Below the pieces are notes generated by a model. The model did not search any database, was not told the origin of the DNA, and saw nothing but the letters and a program-made list of their open reading frames with translations. The position numbers and the translations under genes are program-made. From JBBUAX01 sp964409535 (lineage in GTDB: Bacteria; Patescibacteriota; Minisyncoccia; UBA6257; 2-01-FULL-56-20), in assembly GCA_964409535.1 (NCBI GenBank), contig CAYPDQ010000006.1, positions 1 to 46,352 on the forward strand: a DNA stretch of 46,352 nt, written 5' to 3'. Positions 27,773 through 35,890 of this stretch are shown piece after piece; positions within the stretch are counted from its first letter, which is position 1, and each line of letters opens with the position of its first letter.

Positions 27773-28639
27773 CTATAATCTATATTCACCCACAAGACCT
27801 TGGGGACGGTAAAGCATAAGGAAAACGAGGAATAAACCATACAAGAGCTGGCGCATCTGGGCGGCGATCTCGTTCGGGAAACCGACGAACCGGAGAAGTT
27901 CCGGGATAAGTATAAGGAGAAACGCTCCCCACACCGACCCCTGTAAACTCGCGAATCCGCCCAAAATCACAATAGCAAGGATAAATACCGACTCCATCAC
28001 TACGAACGAGGTCGGGTCAATGAAGGTTATATAGGAAGCAAATAGCGAACCAGCGACCGCGGCCATCCCAGCGGCAATCACAGATACCGCAAGTTTGTAA
28101 GACAGGGTGCGATAACCGAAAACCCGGATAGCCTTCTCGTCTTCCCGGATGGCCTTAAGCACCCTGCCAAAAGAAGAGTCGGCGAGAAACCGGGAAAGGA
28201 AGTAGATGACAGCCAAAAACGTGAGTGCAAGAAGAAGGAACGAGGTATTGGACGAGAAGCTGAAGCCGAAAAACTCCGGCCGGCTCACCCCCGGAATTCC
28301 CAATGGTCCGCGGGTTAGGCCATCCCAGTTCAGAAAAATGCTAAAGAGAATGAAGTTGAACGCGACCGTGCCAAGGACATAGTAATCGCCGCTCAAACGC
28401 GAGAGAACCGCGCTCACGAGAAAGCTTATCATCGCCGCAAGCGCCGCGCCCGCGAGAAGCGAGAGGAAAAAGTTCACTCCCAAATCCGTGGTAAGAATGG
28501 CCGTGGCGTAAGCGCCGAGGCCGAAAAACGCCGCGTGCGTCACGGAAAGGAGGCCGGTGTAGCCGGCTATCAGGTTCAAGCTGACCCCCAAAATGGCGTA
28601 GATGGCGAACAGGATTGCCAAATGTATCAGATATTCCAT
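27773..28639 (-). CDS. livM: LivM-like permease
   Basis: 288 aa, about eight TM helices, with the LivM loop SFGRVLKAIREDEKAIRVFGY that contacts the ATPases, and ILGGFASLQGSVWGAFLL near the C-terminus. One half of the membrane channel of the importer. Confidence 0.92.
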   Translation of the reverse strand: MEYLIHLAILFAIYAILGVSLNLIAGYTGLLSVTHAAFFGLGAYATAILTTDLGVNFFLSLLAGAALAAMISFLVSAVLSRLSGDYYVLGTVAFNFILFSIFLNWDGLTRGPLGIPGVSRPEFFGFSFSSNTSFLLLALTFLAVIYFLSRFLADSSFGRVLKAIREDEKAIRVFGYRTLSYKLAVSVIAAGMAAVAGSLFASYITFIDPTSFVVMESVFILAIVILGGFASLQGSVWGAFLLILIPELLRFVGFPNEIAAQMRQLLYGLFLVFLMLYRPQGLVGEYRL

Positions 28640-28650
28640 TTCCTAATTTT

Positions 28651-29517
28651 TTACTTCTTTATTATCCCTTCCGGCCTGAAGATCAAAAAGAGCGCGAGGA
28701 TGCCGAAGGAGATGGCGGGCTTCCACTCGCTCGCGATTTTCCAGATCCCAAAGTTCTCCGCAAACCCAAGAACGAAAGAACCCAATACTCCGCCATAGAT
28801 GTTTCCGATGCCGCCAATGATGGAAGAAACTGCTCCTTGGAGGAGAATTGTGAGCCCCATCGTCGGCTGGAGACCGATGTCAAAACCGATAAGGACTCCC
28901 GCGAGACCCGCGATGGCGGAACCAACGAAAAAAACCCGGCCGATCACCCGATCCGTATCCACTCCCACCATTTTGGCCACTTCCTCATCATCGCTTATCG
29001 CCCGCACCGCTTTCCCGAAAGCGGTGTATTTAAGGACCAAGGCAAGGCCGGCAAATAAAATTGCGGCGGAAAGGATGATCGCAACTTGAACCCGGCTCAT
29101 CGCAGCTCCGGCGAATTGATAAACCCCTTCCAGTAGAGGAGGAGGATTTAGTATCTGGAACTGGGCAGTGAAAAGCATCGCCAGAACTGCCTGAATGACG
29201 GTGAACGCTCCCAAAGATGCGATGAATAAAACCAGATTGGACGCTTTCCTCCGCCGCAAAGGCACGAAGATGAGCCGGTTCATTCCATAGCCGATGATTC
29301 CGGCGAAAATTACTCCCGCAACGACGCTCCAAGCAAAACCGGCGCCCCAACTGCGGGAGAGAAAAAAGACGGTGTAGCCGCCCACGGCGGCGATCACGCC
29401 GTGGGCTATGTTTATGAACTTGGTTGCGCCGTAGATCAGATTAAACCCGAGGGTTATGAGGACGTAGGTTGCGCCAGCAATGACGCTGTTCGCAATGAGC
29501 TGCGGCAGGATGGACAC
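28651..29517 (-). CDS. livH: LivH-like permease
   Basis: 288 aa, eight TM helices. FNLIYGATKFINIAHGVIAAVG at the N-terminus, GKAVRAISDDEEVAKMVGVD (coupling loop) and SSIIGGIGNIYGGVLGSFVLG. Second half of the channel; precedes livM by 11 bases. Confidence 0.92.
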   Translation of the reverse strand: MSILPQLIANSVIAGATYVLITLGFNLIYGATKFINIAHGVIAAVGGYTVFFLSRSWGAGFAWSVVAGVIFAGIIGYGMNRLIFVPLRRRKASNLVLFIASLGAFTVIQAVLAMLFTAQFQILNPPPLLEGVYQFAGAAMSRVQVAIILSAAILFAGLALVLKYTAFGKAVRAISDDEEVAKMVGVDTDRVIGRVFFVGSAIAGLAGVLIGFDIGLQPTMGLTILLQGAVSSIIGGIGNIYGGVLGSFVLGFAENFGIWKIASEWKPAISFGILALFLIFRPEGIIKK

Positions 29518-29521
29518 ATCC

Positions 29522-30649
29522 CTATTTTACCTCAACCGCAGTGCCGCCTTCAATCTTATTCACCACGTAGCTTGCCGAGGTCACGTCGCCGTTCTGGTCA
29601 AACTCAACATAGCCGGAGACGCCATTGTATTTAGTTGCGCGCAAGGCGTCTGCTATCGCATCCGGGCTCGCAGTTCCCGATTTCTTAAGAACCTCGGCGA
29701 TGATCTTCACGTTGTCGTAGGCGTTCGTGGTGCACACGGGTATCTCGTTCCCGCCGGTCTTTGCGAAAAGCTTCTGCTTGAAGCCCTCCGGCGGCAAAAC
29801 GGCGGGATTGGTGAAGAGGAATTTGCCGCGGCCGCTCACCTCTTTCCATAATTTCGGGTCGCCCCAGCCGTCCGCGCCCAAGAACTGTGTCTTGATACCG
29901 AGTTCCTGCGCCTGCTTCAGCTCCACGATACCACCCTCCGGGTAGGTTGGAGAGTAAATGAGATCCGGGTTCAAGGCCTTGATCTTGGAGAGGGCTGTGC
30001 GGTAATCCCTTGCTTCTTGCGGCAGGCCTTCCTCCGCAAGGATTTCTCCACCCAGTTCGGTGAACCGCTTCTTGAACACATCCTTTATGCCCGTCCCCCA
30101 CTCGCTCACATGGTAGAGGATCGCCACCTTCCGGGCGCCCAAAGTATTGTAGGCGTACTCCGCCCCGAATTTGCCCTGGAAAGCGTCCGAAGGATAGCTG
30201 CGGAAGAAATACTTGCCCGCCTGGCTTAAGGACGGCGCGGAAGAGCAGTAAGAGAAGACGACGGTCTTGTTCTGCATCGCCGCCGGAACGAAAGCCGCCG
30301 TTTCGGTGGAGCAGGCGCCGCCGACGACGACCGGCACTTTGTCCACGTTCATCAATTTGTTCGCGGCGTTTGTGGCCGCTTTGGCATTGCACTGACCGTC
30401 TTCGTAGATAATGTTAAGCGTACGGCCATTCACGCCGCCGGCCGCGTTCACCTCTTCCGCCGCGATCTCCGCCGCTGCTCTGCTCGCCGTGCCGATAGAC
30501 GCCGCGTCTCCGGTCAAAGGCCCGATGAAGCCGAGAGTGATGGGACCCGTATCTCCTCCTGGCTGCTGACCTTTCTGCAACGACCAGACCACCCAAATGA
30601 GAACTATCACGACTGCAACGCCGACCAATATTTTTAGGTTTTTATTCAT
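29522..30649 (-). CDS. livK: Membrane-anchored substrate-binding protein, LivK-like
   Basis: 375 aa. N-terminal TM anchor (residues 6-25) with no lipobox Cys, as expected for a cell without an outer membrane to hold a periplasmic protein. Then a type I binding fold: LGFIGPLTGDAASIGTASRAAAEIAAEEVNAAGGVNG, VPVVVGGACSTETAAF, FRSYPSDAFQGK and YNGVSGYVEFDQNGD. Probably binds a branched-chain or related amino acid. First gene of the liv operon, divergent from trmB. Confidence 0.92.
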   Translation of the reverse strand: MNKNLKILVGVAVVIVLIWVVWSLQKGQQPGGDTGPITLGFIGPLTGDAASIGTASRAAAEIAAEEVNAAGGVNGRTLNIIYEDGQCNAKAATNAANKLMNVDKVPVVVGGACSTETAAFVPAAMQNKTVVFSYCSSAPSLSQAGKYFFRSYPSDAFQGKFGAEYAYNTLGARKVAILYHVSEWGTGIKDVFKKRFTELGGEILAEEGLPQEARDYRTALSKIKALNPDLIYSPTYPEGGIVELKQAQELGIKTQFLGADGWGDPKLWKEVSGRGKFLFTNPAVLPPEGFKQKLFAKTGGNEIPVCTTNAYDNVKIIAEVLKKSGTASPDAIADALRATKYNGVSGYVEFDQNGDVTSASYVVNKIEGGTAVEVK

Positions 30650-30657
30650 TGTTCAAT

Positions 30658-30684
30658 TTTCTAATGCGACCGGGATTATGTCAA
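30658..30684 (-). promoter_or_regulatory. Promoter of the liv operon
   Basis: On the minus strand TTGACA (30684-30679), 15-bp spacer, TAGAAA (30663-30658). The livK ATG is at 30649, only 8 bases later. A 17-bp spacer would give GAAAAT. Confidence 0.5.
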
Positions 30685-30730
30685 TACCCTCCGTCATGTG
30701 GATAACTTTTGTTCAATATTTGGGATAAAT

Positions 30731-30773
30731 TTTGTGGAAACGGTTTGACACAAATGATTTATAGCTATATTTT
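30731..30773 (+). promoter_or_regulatory. Leaderless promoter of trmB with possible operator
   Basis: TTGACA (30745-30750) with TATATT (30766-30771, 15 bp) or TATTTT (30768-30773, 17 bp). The ATG at 30780 lies at the expected transcription start. TTTGTG...CACAAA (30731-30755) flanks the -35 box and could be the regulator's own operator. Confidence 0.55.
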
Positions 30774-30779
30774 ATAAGT

Positions 30780-31565
30780 ATGGATTTTAATACTCAACTT
30801 AAAAGAACGCTCACCGCGATAGGATTTTCAGAAAAAGAGGCGAACGTGTATATGGCCATTTTGGAAATGGGCAAGGGCACCGTTTCGGAAATCGCCCGTA
30901 AGGCCAATATCAACCGCACCACCGGTTACGACATATTGAACGGCCTGGTGAACGAGGGCTTGGCGAGCATTTCCGGCAAAGAACCGAAGCAGGAATACAT
31001 CGCGGAGTCACCGGACAAGATCCGGGATATTTTAAAGAACCGCGTGCAAAAAGAACAGGAATCGCTCAAGGTCGCTGACGGCCTCATCCCCCAACTCAAA
31101 TCAATTCACAACGTAAGCGGCCGGCCGCAAGTGCGGTTCTACGAAGGCGAAGAGGGACTGATCCAGGTTTACGAAGATACGCTTACCTCCAGCGAACCCA
31201 TCCGCGCCTATGCCACGATTGAAGACATGCACCGCGCTCTCCCCCACTACTTTCCGGCGTATTACAAAAGGCGGGCCGCTAAGGGCATAATCGCCCGCGG
31301 AATAATTCCACGAACGCCCGCTGCGATAGAACGCGTAAAGCACAACAAAGAAGAATTACGCGAGACCGCGCTTGTGCCTACAGACAAATATTATTTTTCC
31401 CCGGAGATCTGCATTTACGACAACAAGGTGATGATCGCCTCTTGGCGGGAGAAGCTGGGCATTATCATTGAAAGCGCGGAGATCGCGGACGCGATGAAAA
31501 AAATTTTTGAGATCGCCTGGCCGGAAGCCAAGCGCCTGGAGAAACAGTGCGAAGGGAAGGATTAA
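30780..31565 (+). CDS. TrmB-family transcriptional regulator
   Basis: 261 aa. Residues 1-70 are a winged helix (LTAIGFSEKEANVYMAILEMGKGTVSEIARKANINRTTGYDILNGLVNEGLASISG), followed by a helical linker and an effector domain (RFYEGEEGLIQVYEDTLTS ... YYFSPEICIYDNKVMIASW). TrmB-like regulators control sugar or amino acid transport genes, mostly in archaea but also in CPR bacteria. Divergent from the liv operon, which it probably regulates. Its stop overlaps the converging zinc-ribbon gene by 4 bases. Confidence 0.88.
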   Translation: MDFNTQLKRTLTAIGFSEKEANVYMAILEMGKGTVSEIARKANINRTTGYDILNGLVNEGLASISGKEPKQEYIAESPDKIRDILKNRVQKEQESLKVADGLIPQLKSIHNVSGRPQVRFYEGEEGLIQVYEDTLTSSEPIRAYATIEDMHRALPHYFPAYYKRRAAKGIIARGIIPRTPAAIERVKHNKEELRETALVPTDKYYFSPEICIYDNKVMIASWREKLGIIIESAEIADAMKKIFEIAWPEAKRLEKQCEGKD

Positions 31566-33258
31566 GCCACCTCTGCGTTATAGCACTGCTCACAATAGAC
31601 AATCTCTTTGTGGTCCTGGGCGTACGGCGTCTCAAATTCATTCGGGCACGGGGCCGCGGCATGGAAATGATTCGCAAGATTGCATTTGCAGCGGCCGTGC
31701 CACAGTTTTCGCGGCGGGCGGAGTTTCAAACGGGTTTTATAGCGGCAATCCGGACAATGGCGCGGGATGGGAATTTTCCCGCGTCTGCAAAAAACCAGTT
31801 CCGGTTCCACGATGTTGTAATTCTTGCCGCAACCCAGACAGGCCAAAACTTCCTTAAGAATGGAGTCCTGAACGTCGTCAATGCTCTCCGGAATCTCGTC
31901 CGGTTTTAAGGTCTCCTTACCGAAAGTACCCGGCACTTGGTCCTCCCACTTCCAACCGCGGGCGAGAACCTCTTCCCGCGAAAGCGGCATATATATGGCG
32001 GCCTGGGTTTCGTTGTAGCTCACCGGCGCCAGTTCCACAGGGAAAAATTCTCCGTACTCCCCCGTTTTCTTCATATGCTCAACTATACGGTTTTTTAGAT
32101 CGTTGTATTCCGCTTCTCCGTAGCGCTTGTTCAAGATGCAATACTGCCCCTGTTTCACGCCCACGCAGCCGAACATATTCTCGCTGTTGTGGCAGTCGTC
32201 GCAGTATTCCAGAAAGCGGTTGTTATAGCTCAAATGAGTGAACTTGACATCGTAGGATCTGACTATGCCGTGGCACTCGTACATCAGCTCCGAATAGCCG
32301 ACGTGGTACAGGCCCATGCTGGTCTTAATGTTCAAAACGACAACCTGGTACTTGCTGTCTTCAACTTTGGAAGAGTCGAAGGCGTGAAAGGTATTTCTGG
32401 AATCGTAAACAACGCTTCCGGAGACGTCATTGCATCTTTCTATCTGCGCGAATTTATGTAAAGCTTTTTCCCGGATGAGCTTCAGGAATTCGTTGTACAC
32501 CGCCTGGCGGCCGCTCCAGGTGTCCAGACGAAGTTCCTCCAACTTGCGTGCATACTCTTCTTTGGAGCAGGGTTGGTTGCGGAAATAATACTGCCTGTTA
32601 CGCAGGTTGCTGGACATAAAACAATTTGAAGAGCCCCGGCAGTCGTAGCAGTACAGGCAGTCGGTGCAATCCTGCAGGAATATCCCATACTGGCAGTTGT
32701 AGCTCCTGTAGATATTGATGCATTCATAGTGCAGTTCGTTCCCGTCCTCCGCCCAGTAGCAATCCATGCAATCCCGGGAGTTGAAAACGTTGGTGGAATA
32801 AAGAACGTTCTCGGCGTTGATTATCGCAAAACTCAAATACACATTCTTGCCGTCTGAAGAGTGGTTGGAGTATTCGGAATTTAGATTGTTTTTGGTAAGA
32901 AGCGCGATGCGCGGAACCTGGAGCTGCAACTCCCGGAATTGTTCAAAGAACGGTCGGGAAAAATCAAAATCCCGGGCGTAGTCCGTGCCGTTCCACTTGT
33001 CCGACCAGAAACACGGTGGGCAGTAAACCTTGAACGGCTTACTCGGAGAATAGATCTAACAGTGCTTTTGCCGCAGAGATCACAGTTCCGGCGATAGAGC
33101 ACCCGCTCATTCCGCCAAGCGTACCGCCGCTGCTGCCGGCACTCCGGACACCAGGTCGGCGGCGGGACTTTTACCCGCTCATAGAACGCAAAATCCTCCG
33201 GCTCAATCGTGAACTGGTTTTTGCAATCTTGGCATTGTTTTACCTCGCTTTTTTCCAC
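31562..33258 (-). pseudogene. Cys-rich zinc-ribbon protein, paralogue A (frameshifted)
   Basis: About 565 aa once repaired. The N-terminal zinc ribbon (CQDCKNQFTIEPEDFAFYER ... PPPTWCPECRQQRR) runs to LYRRNCDLCGKSTV. One base is missing near 33055; the other frame continues IYSPSKPFKVYCPPCFWSDKW and runs to YCEQCYNAEVA. The middle has Cys repeats such as CMDCYW, CTDCLYCYDCRGSSNC and CDDCHNSENMFGC, then a second ribbon. Start is taken as GTG 33258 by alignment with the other copies; TTG 33276 is possible. Either a recent pseudogene or an assembly indel. Function of the family is unknown. Confidence 0.8.
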
Positions 33259-33287
33259 ATTGACAAAAACTAACAACTTGCTATCAT

Positions 33288-33329
33288 TTTAGTACTAAAC
33301 GTGGGGCGGATTCTATATGAGTCCGCCCC
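33288..33329. promoter_or_regulatory. Palindrome and hairpin between NYN gene and paralogue A
   Basis: TTTAGTACTAAA (33288-33299) is a perfect 12-bp palindrome about 30 bases before paralogue A. GGGGCGGA (33303-33310) / TCCGCCCC (33322-33329) is a hairpin directly after the NYN stop. There is no clear T run, so a terminator is only possible. Confidence 0.5.
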
Positions 33330-33331
33330 GT

Positions 33332-33961
33332 TTACTTTTCCTCCATACGCAAAATATTCTTCAAATATTCAAAACCCCTGAAATTGCTTCCGGCAAACTG
33401 ACGGATTTCTCTTGCGGTCCGCGGCCCCCTGGCAAGGATCACCACTTCTTTGCCCTGTTTCTTCAAATGCTTCAACACCGGCAGGAAATCGCCGTCGCCG
33501 GAGAGGATTACTGCTCGGTCAAAGTTATCCTTTTCTTTCATCAAGTAAAAAGCCATTTCCACGTCGCAGTTGGCTTTTCTCTTCGTCGTGCCGTCCTCTT
33601 GCTCGTATAGCTTAACTGGCTTCAGGTACAACTCATACCCAAACTTCTGAAGCTTCAAGTAAAATCTAATTCTCTGCAAATGTCTGTCTAAAAGAAGCAG
33701 ATATGCCTCGTTCAATTTGCTTCCCCGCTCCTTGATAATCCCGGCCAGATGCCGCTCTACCTCCCTGACCGGCACGGTGTCGCTATCTTGATAATCATAT
33801 TTAAAATCGTGAATTTCTATGCCGCCGAAATAGAGCGCACGAGAGACGCTGTACTTGTCTTTTAAGTACCCCAAGAGTTTCTCGTAATCTATCTTCCACC
33901 CCAAGCTCTTCTCCCCGCCGTAAAAAAGATTGGAAGCGTCAATAAACGCTATGGTTCTCAT
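33332..33961 (-). CDS. NYN-domain RNase-like protein (LabA/DUF88)
   Basis: 209 aa PIN-like NYN domain: FIDASNLFYGG (first Asp and Asn), KANCDVEMAFYLM (central Asp/Glu) and ILSGDGDFLPVLKHLKKQGKEVVILAR (SGDGDF), which supply the acidic metal-binding site of NYN ribonucleases. Likely an RNA-processing nuclease. It lies between paralogues A and B of the Cys-rich family on the same strand, 10 bases after B, so it may work with them (inference). Confidence 0.85.
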   Translation of the reverse strand: MRTIAFIDASNLFYGGEKSLGWKIDYEKLLGYLKDKYSVSRALYFGGIEIHDFKYDYQDSDTVPVREVERHLAGIIKERGSKLNEAYLLLLDRHLQRIRFYLKLQKFGYELYLKPVKLYEQEDGTTKRKANCDVEMAFYLMKEKDNFDRAVILSGDGDFLPVLKHLKKQGKEVVILARGPRTAREIRQFAGSNFRGFEYLKNILRMEEK

Positions 33962-33971
33962 TGAGCTAATT

Positions 33972-35720
33972 CTACACTACTTCCGCATTGTAACACTGCT
34001 CGCAGTACACGATCTCCGGCCGCTCGGGGGCATATGGCGTTTCAATTGCATTTGGGCAGGGCTCCAAGCCGTGGAGATGAGAAACTGTATTCGCGTACCC
34101 TCCATTGCGCGATTTCTCGCCCCCACAGCCGCATTCCCGCTTAAAAAGCTTCATCGGTAAAAGACGCTGTATCTTCTCTCGCAAGCGTTCATCCGGCGCG
34201 CGCCGCGGAATCGGGAGGCCTAACCGCCGATAAAATTGGAGTTCCATCGGGATGATGCGATACGGCCGGCCGGAAACTTCACATTTCAGGGCTCTTTGAA
34301 GAATATCGTCCTTTACCTCGCTCACGCCATCCGGTATCACGTAACCGGAAAAAGCACGTTGTCCTGAATCGTCCGCTTCCCGCCAAGCATATCCTTTCCT
34401 TTCGGCTTCCTGTTTCGTCAGTGGAAACCAATCCTGGGCTACCGTTTCGTTATAGGCATACGGAGAAATCTCCGGCGGAAAGAATTCTCCGTACTTGTAA
34501 ACCCGTCCAGCCTTATCCACGTAGGGCATTTTTTCCATTTGCTCAACGATCTCCGCCCGCAACTTTTCGTATTCTTTCTTGGTGTACTGTTCGTTCAAAA
34601 TGCAGTACTCCGCCTTGGACAGATTCACGCAACCGAAGCAATTGCTGCTGCTCCAGGTACCGAAGCAGTACTCCAAATTGGAAGAGTTTCCCCCCTCGCC
34701 GCTCATTATGGTGTAAGCCGAAAACTTGGAATTATAAAGTCCCATCGCGTGGCCGACCTCGTAGCAAAGCTCCGACCAGCCGAGCATTGATACGTCCTGA
34801 CTGTCTTTGATGTCAGCGGATATATACGCATTCTTGCAGTCCTCAACTTTCTCTCCCCACCAGCAGTTTTTGGCGTTTTTGGACTCGTAAAGAACATGGC
34901 CGCTGGAATTCACTGTTTTAAGCATAAGCCGATCCTTGCGCGGCACCGCACTCCATATCTCCTTGGCTTGCGCCTCCAGTTTCGGCAGACTGCTATGAGT
35001 AAACGGATTATCTTTCACGAATTTTTCATAATCTTCCTTGCTTAATTGCCGGTTGAAAACGCAATATTTCTTATTCCGCAAGCCCGCGCAGCCAAAAACA
35101 TCGGAACAATTCCTGCAGTCCACGGAAAAAGCCGCGTCTTGGCATTCAAAACAATCCTGGGAAAAAACGGTACGATAGCAATTTTCGCAGTTTATGCACT
35201 CATAGCAGAGCTCGCTCCGCAGCAGCCAGTAGTTATCAAAAGAATCCCGGCCGTAAAGTTCAAAAATGTTATAGGCGGAATTCTCGTTGAAGTGGCCGCC
35301 GAAGTTCAGATAGCAGTTTTTGTCGTCGGTTTCCTGGTTCACCCAATCGCTATCTACCGAATTGGCGCTTATGAGCGATACGTGCGGCACGCTCAATAAC
35401 AAATCGCGAAACTGGACAAAAAACGGCTTGCCGAAATCGTAGTCCCTTCCATAATCTTTGGCATTCCATTTGTCCGACCACCAGCAATCGCGGCAATAGA
35501 CCGGAAGCGTTTTATCCGGCGAAAAACGGGAAACGATACTTTTCCCGCAGAGATCGCAGTTGCGCTTGTATAAAGAGCGTTCGTTCCGAACCGCCAATCT
35601 TCTTTGCTCACGGCATTCTACGCACCACGTCGTCGGCGGGACCTGGATTTTACAGTAGAAAGTCAGGTCCTCGTCTTCTATCAAGAACTCTTTGTTGCAG
35701 TTTTGACACTCCCTGGTCAT
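33972..35720 (-). CDS. Cys-rich zinc-ribbon protein, paralogue B
   Basis: 582 aa. N-terminal ribbons: CQNCNKEFLIEDEDLTFYCK ... WCVECREQRRLAVRNERSLYKRNCDLCGK, then YCRDCWWSDKWNAKDYGRDYDF. The middle (about 125-380) repeats Cys/Asn blocks (CYECINCENCYRTVFSQDC, CQDAAFSVDCRNCSDVFGC) with signatures like KYCVFN...SKEDYEKF between them. C-terminus has a last ribbon and YCEQCYNAEVV. The ladder of Cys pairs at regular spacing suggests a metal-binding solenoid (inference). Soluble, no signal peptide. Family seen across CPR, function unknown. Confidence 0.85.
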   Translation of the reverse strand: MTRECQNCNKEFLIEDEDLTFYCKIQVPPTTWCVECREQRRLAVRNERSLYKRNCDLCGKSIVSRFSPDKTLPVYCRDCWWSDKWNAKDYGRDYDFGKPFFVQFRDLLLSVPHVSLISANSVDSDWVNQETDDKNCYLNFGGHFNENSAYNIFELYGRDSFDNYWLLRSELCYECINCENCYRTVFSQDCFECQDAAFSVDCRNCSDVFGCAGLRNKKYCVFNRQLSKEDYEKFVKDNPFTHSSLPKLEAQAKEIWSAVPRKDRLMLKTVNSSGHVLYESKNAKNCWWGEKVEDCKNAYISADIKDSQDVSMLGWSELCYEVGHAMGLYNSKFSAYTIMSGEGGNSSNLEYCFGTWSSSNCFGCVNLSKAEYCILNEQYTKKEYEKLRAEIVEQMEKMPYVDKAGRVYKYGEFFPPEISPYAYNETVAQDWFPLTKQEAERKGYAWREADDSGQRAFSGYVIPDGVSEVKDDILQRALKCEVSGRPYRIIPMELQFYRRLGLPIPRRAPDERLREKIQRLLPMKLFKRECGCGGEKSRNGGYANTVSHLHGLEPCPNAIETPYAPERPEIVYCEQCYNAEVV

Positions 35721-35845
35721 GTTCCGATGCGCTCGCCCGCCTGCAACGCTATGCGTAGCATTGCGGGCAGGTAGAAAGCGAAATCATCCGGCTCTATAGT
35801 GAACTTGTTTTTGCAGTTTTGGCAGGTCCTCGTTTCCGTTTTCAT
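35717..35845 (-). pseudogene. Remnant of a fourth zinc-ribbon paralogue, broken by a palindrome
   Basis: From ATG 35845: MKTETRTCQNCKNKFTIEP, DDFAFY, then LPAMLRIALQAG (translation of the palindrome 35735-35768), ERIGT and stop. The intact family reads FYERIGVPPP at this point, so the palindrome inserted between FY and ERIG and the rest was then lost. TGA overlaps the ATG of paralogue B. Confidence 0.8.
35735..35768. repeat. Diverged relative of the murF/pgk palindrome
   Basis: GCCCGC...CAACGCTATGCGTAGCATTGCGGGC: same layout and much of the sequence of the 45-bp repeat in murF and pgk. Interrupts the zinc-ribbon remnant. Confidence 0.7.
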
Positions 35846-35863
35846 AATTTGTCCTATTTTCTG

Positions 35864-35883
35864 CACTATACCCTAGTATAGTG
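35864..35883. promoter_or_regulatory. Operator-like palindrome upstream of remnant and paralogue B
   Basis: CACTATAC-CCTA-GTATAGTG, 8-bp perfect arms, 18 bases before the ATG at 35845 and just after the paralogue C stop. Confidence 0.55.
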
Positions 35884-35890
35884 GCTAAAA

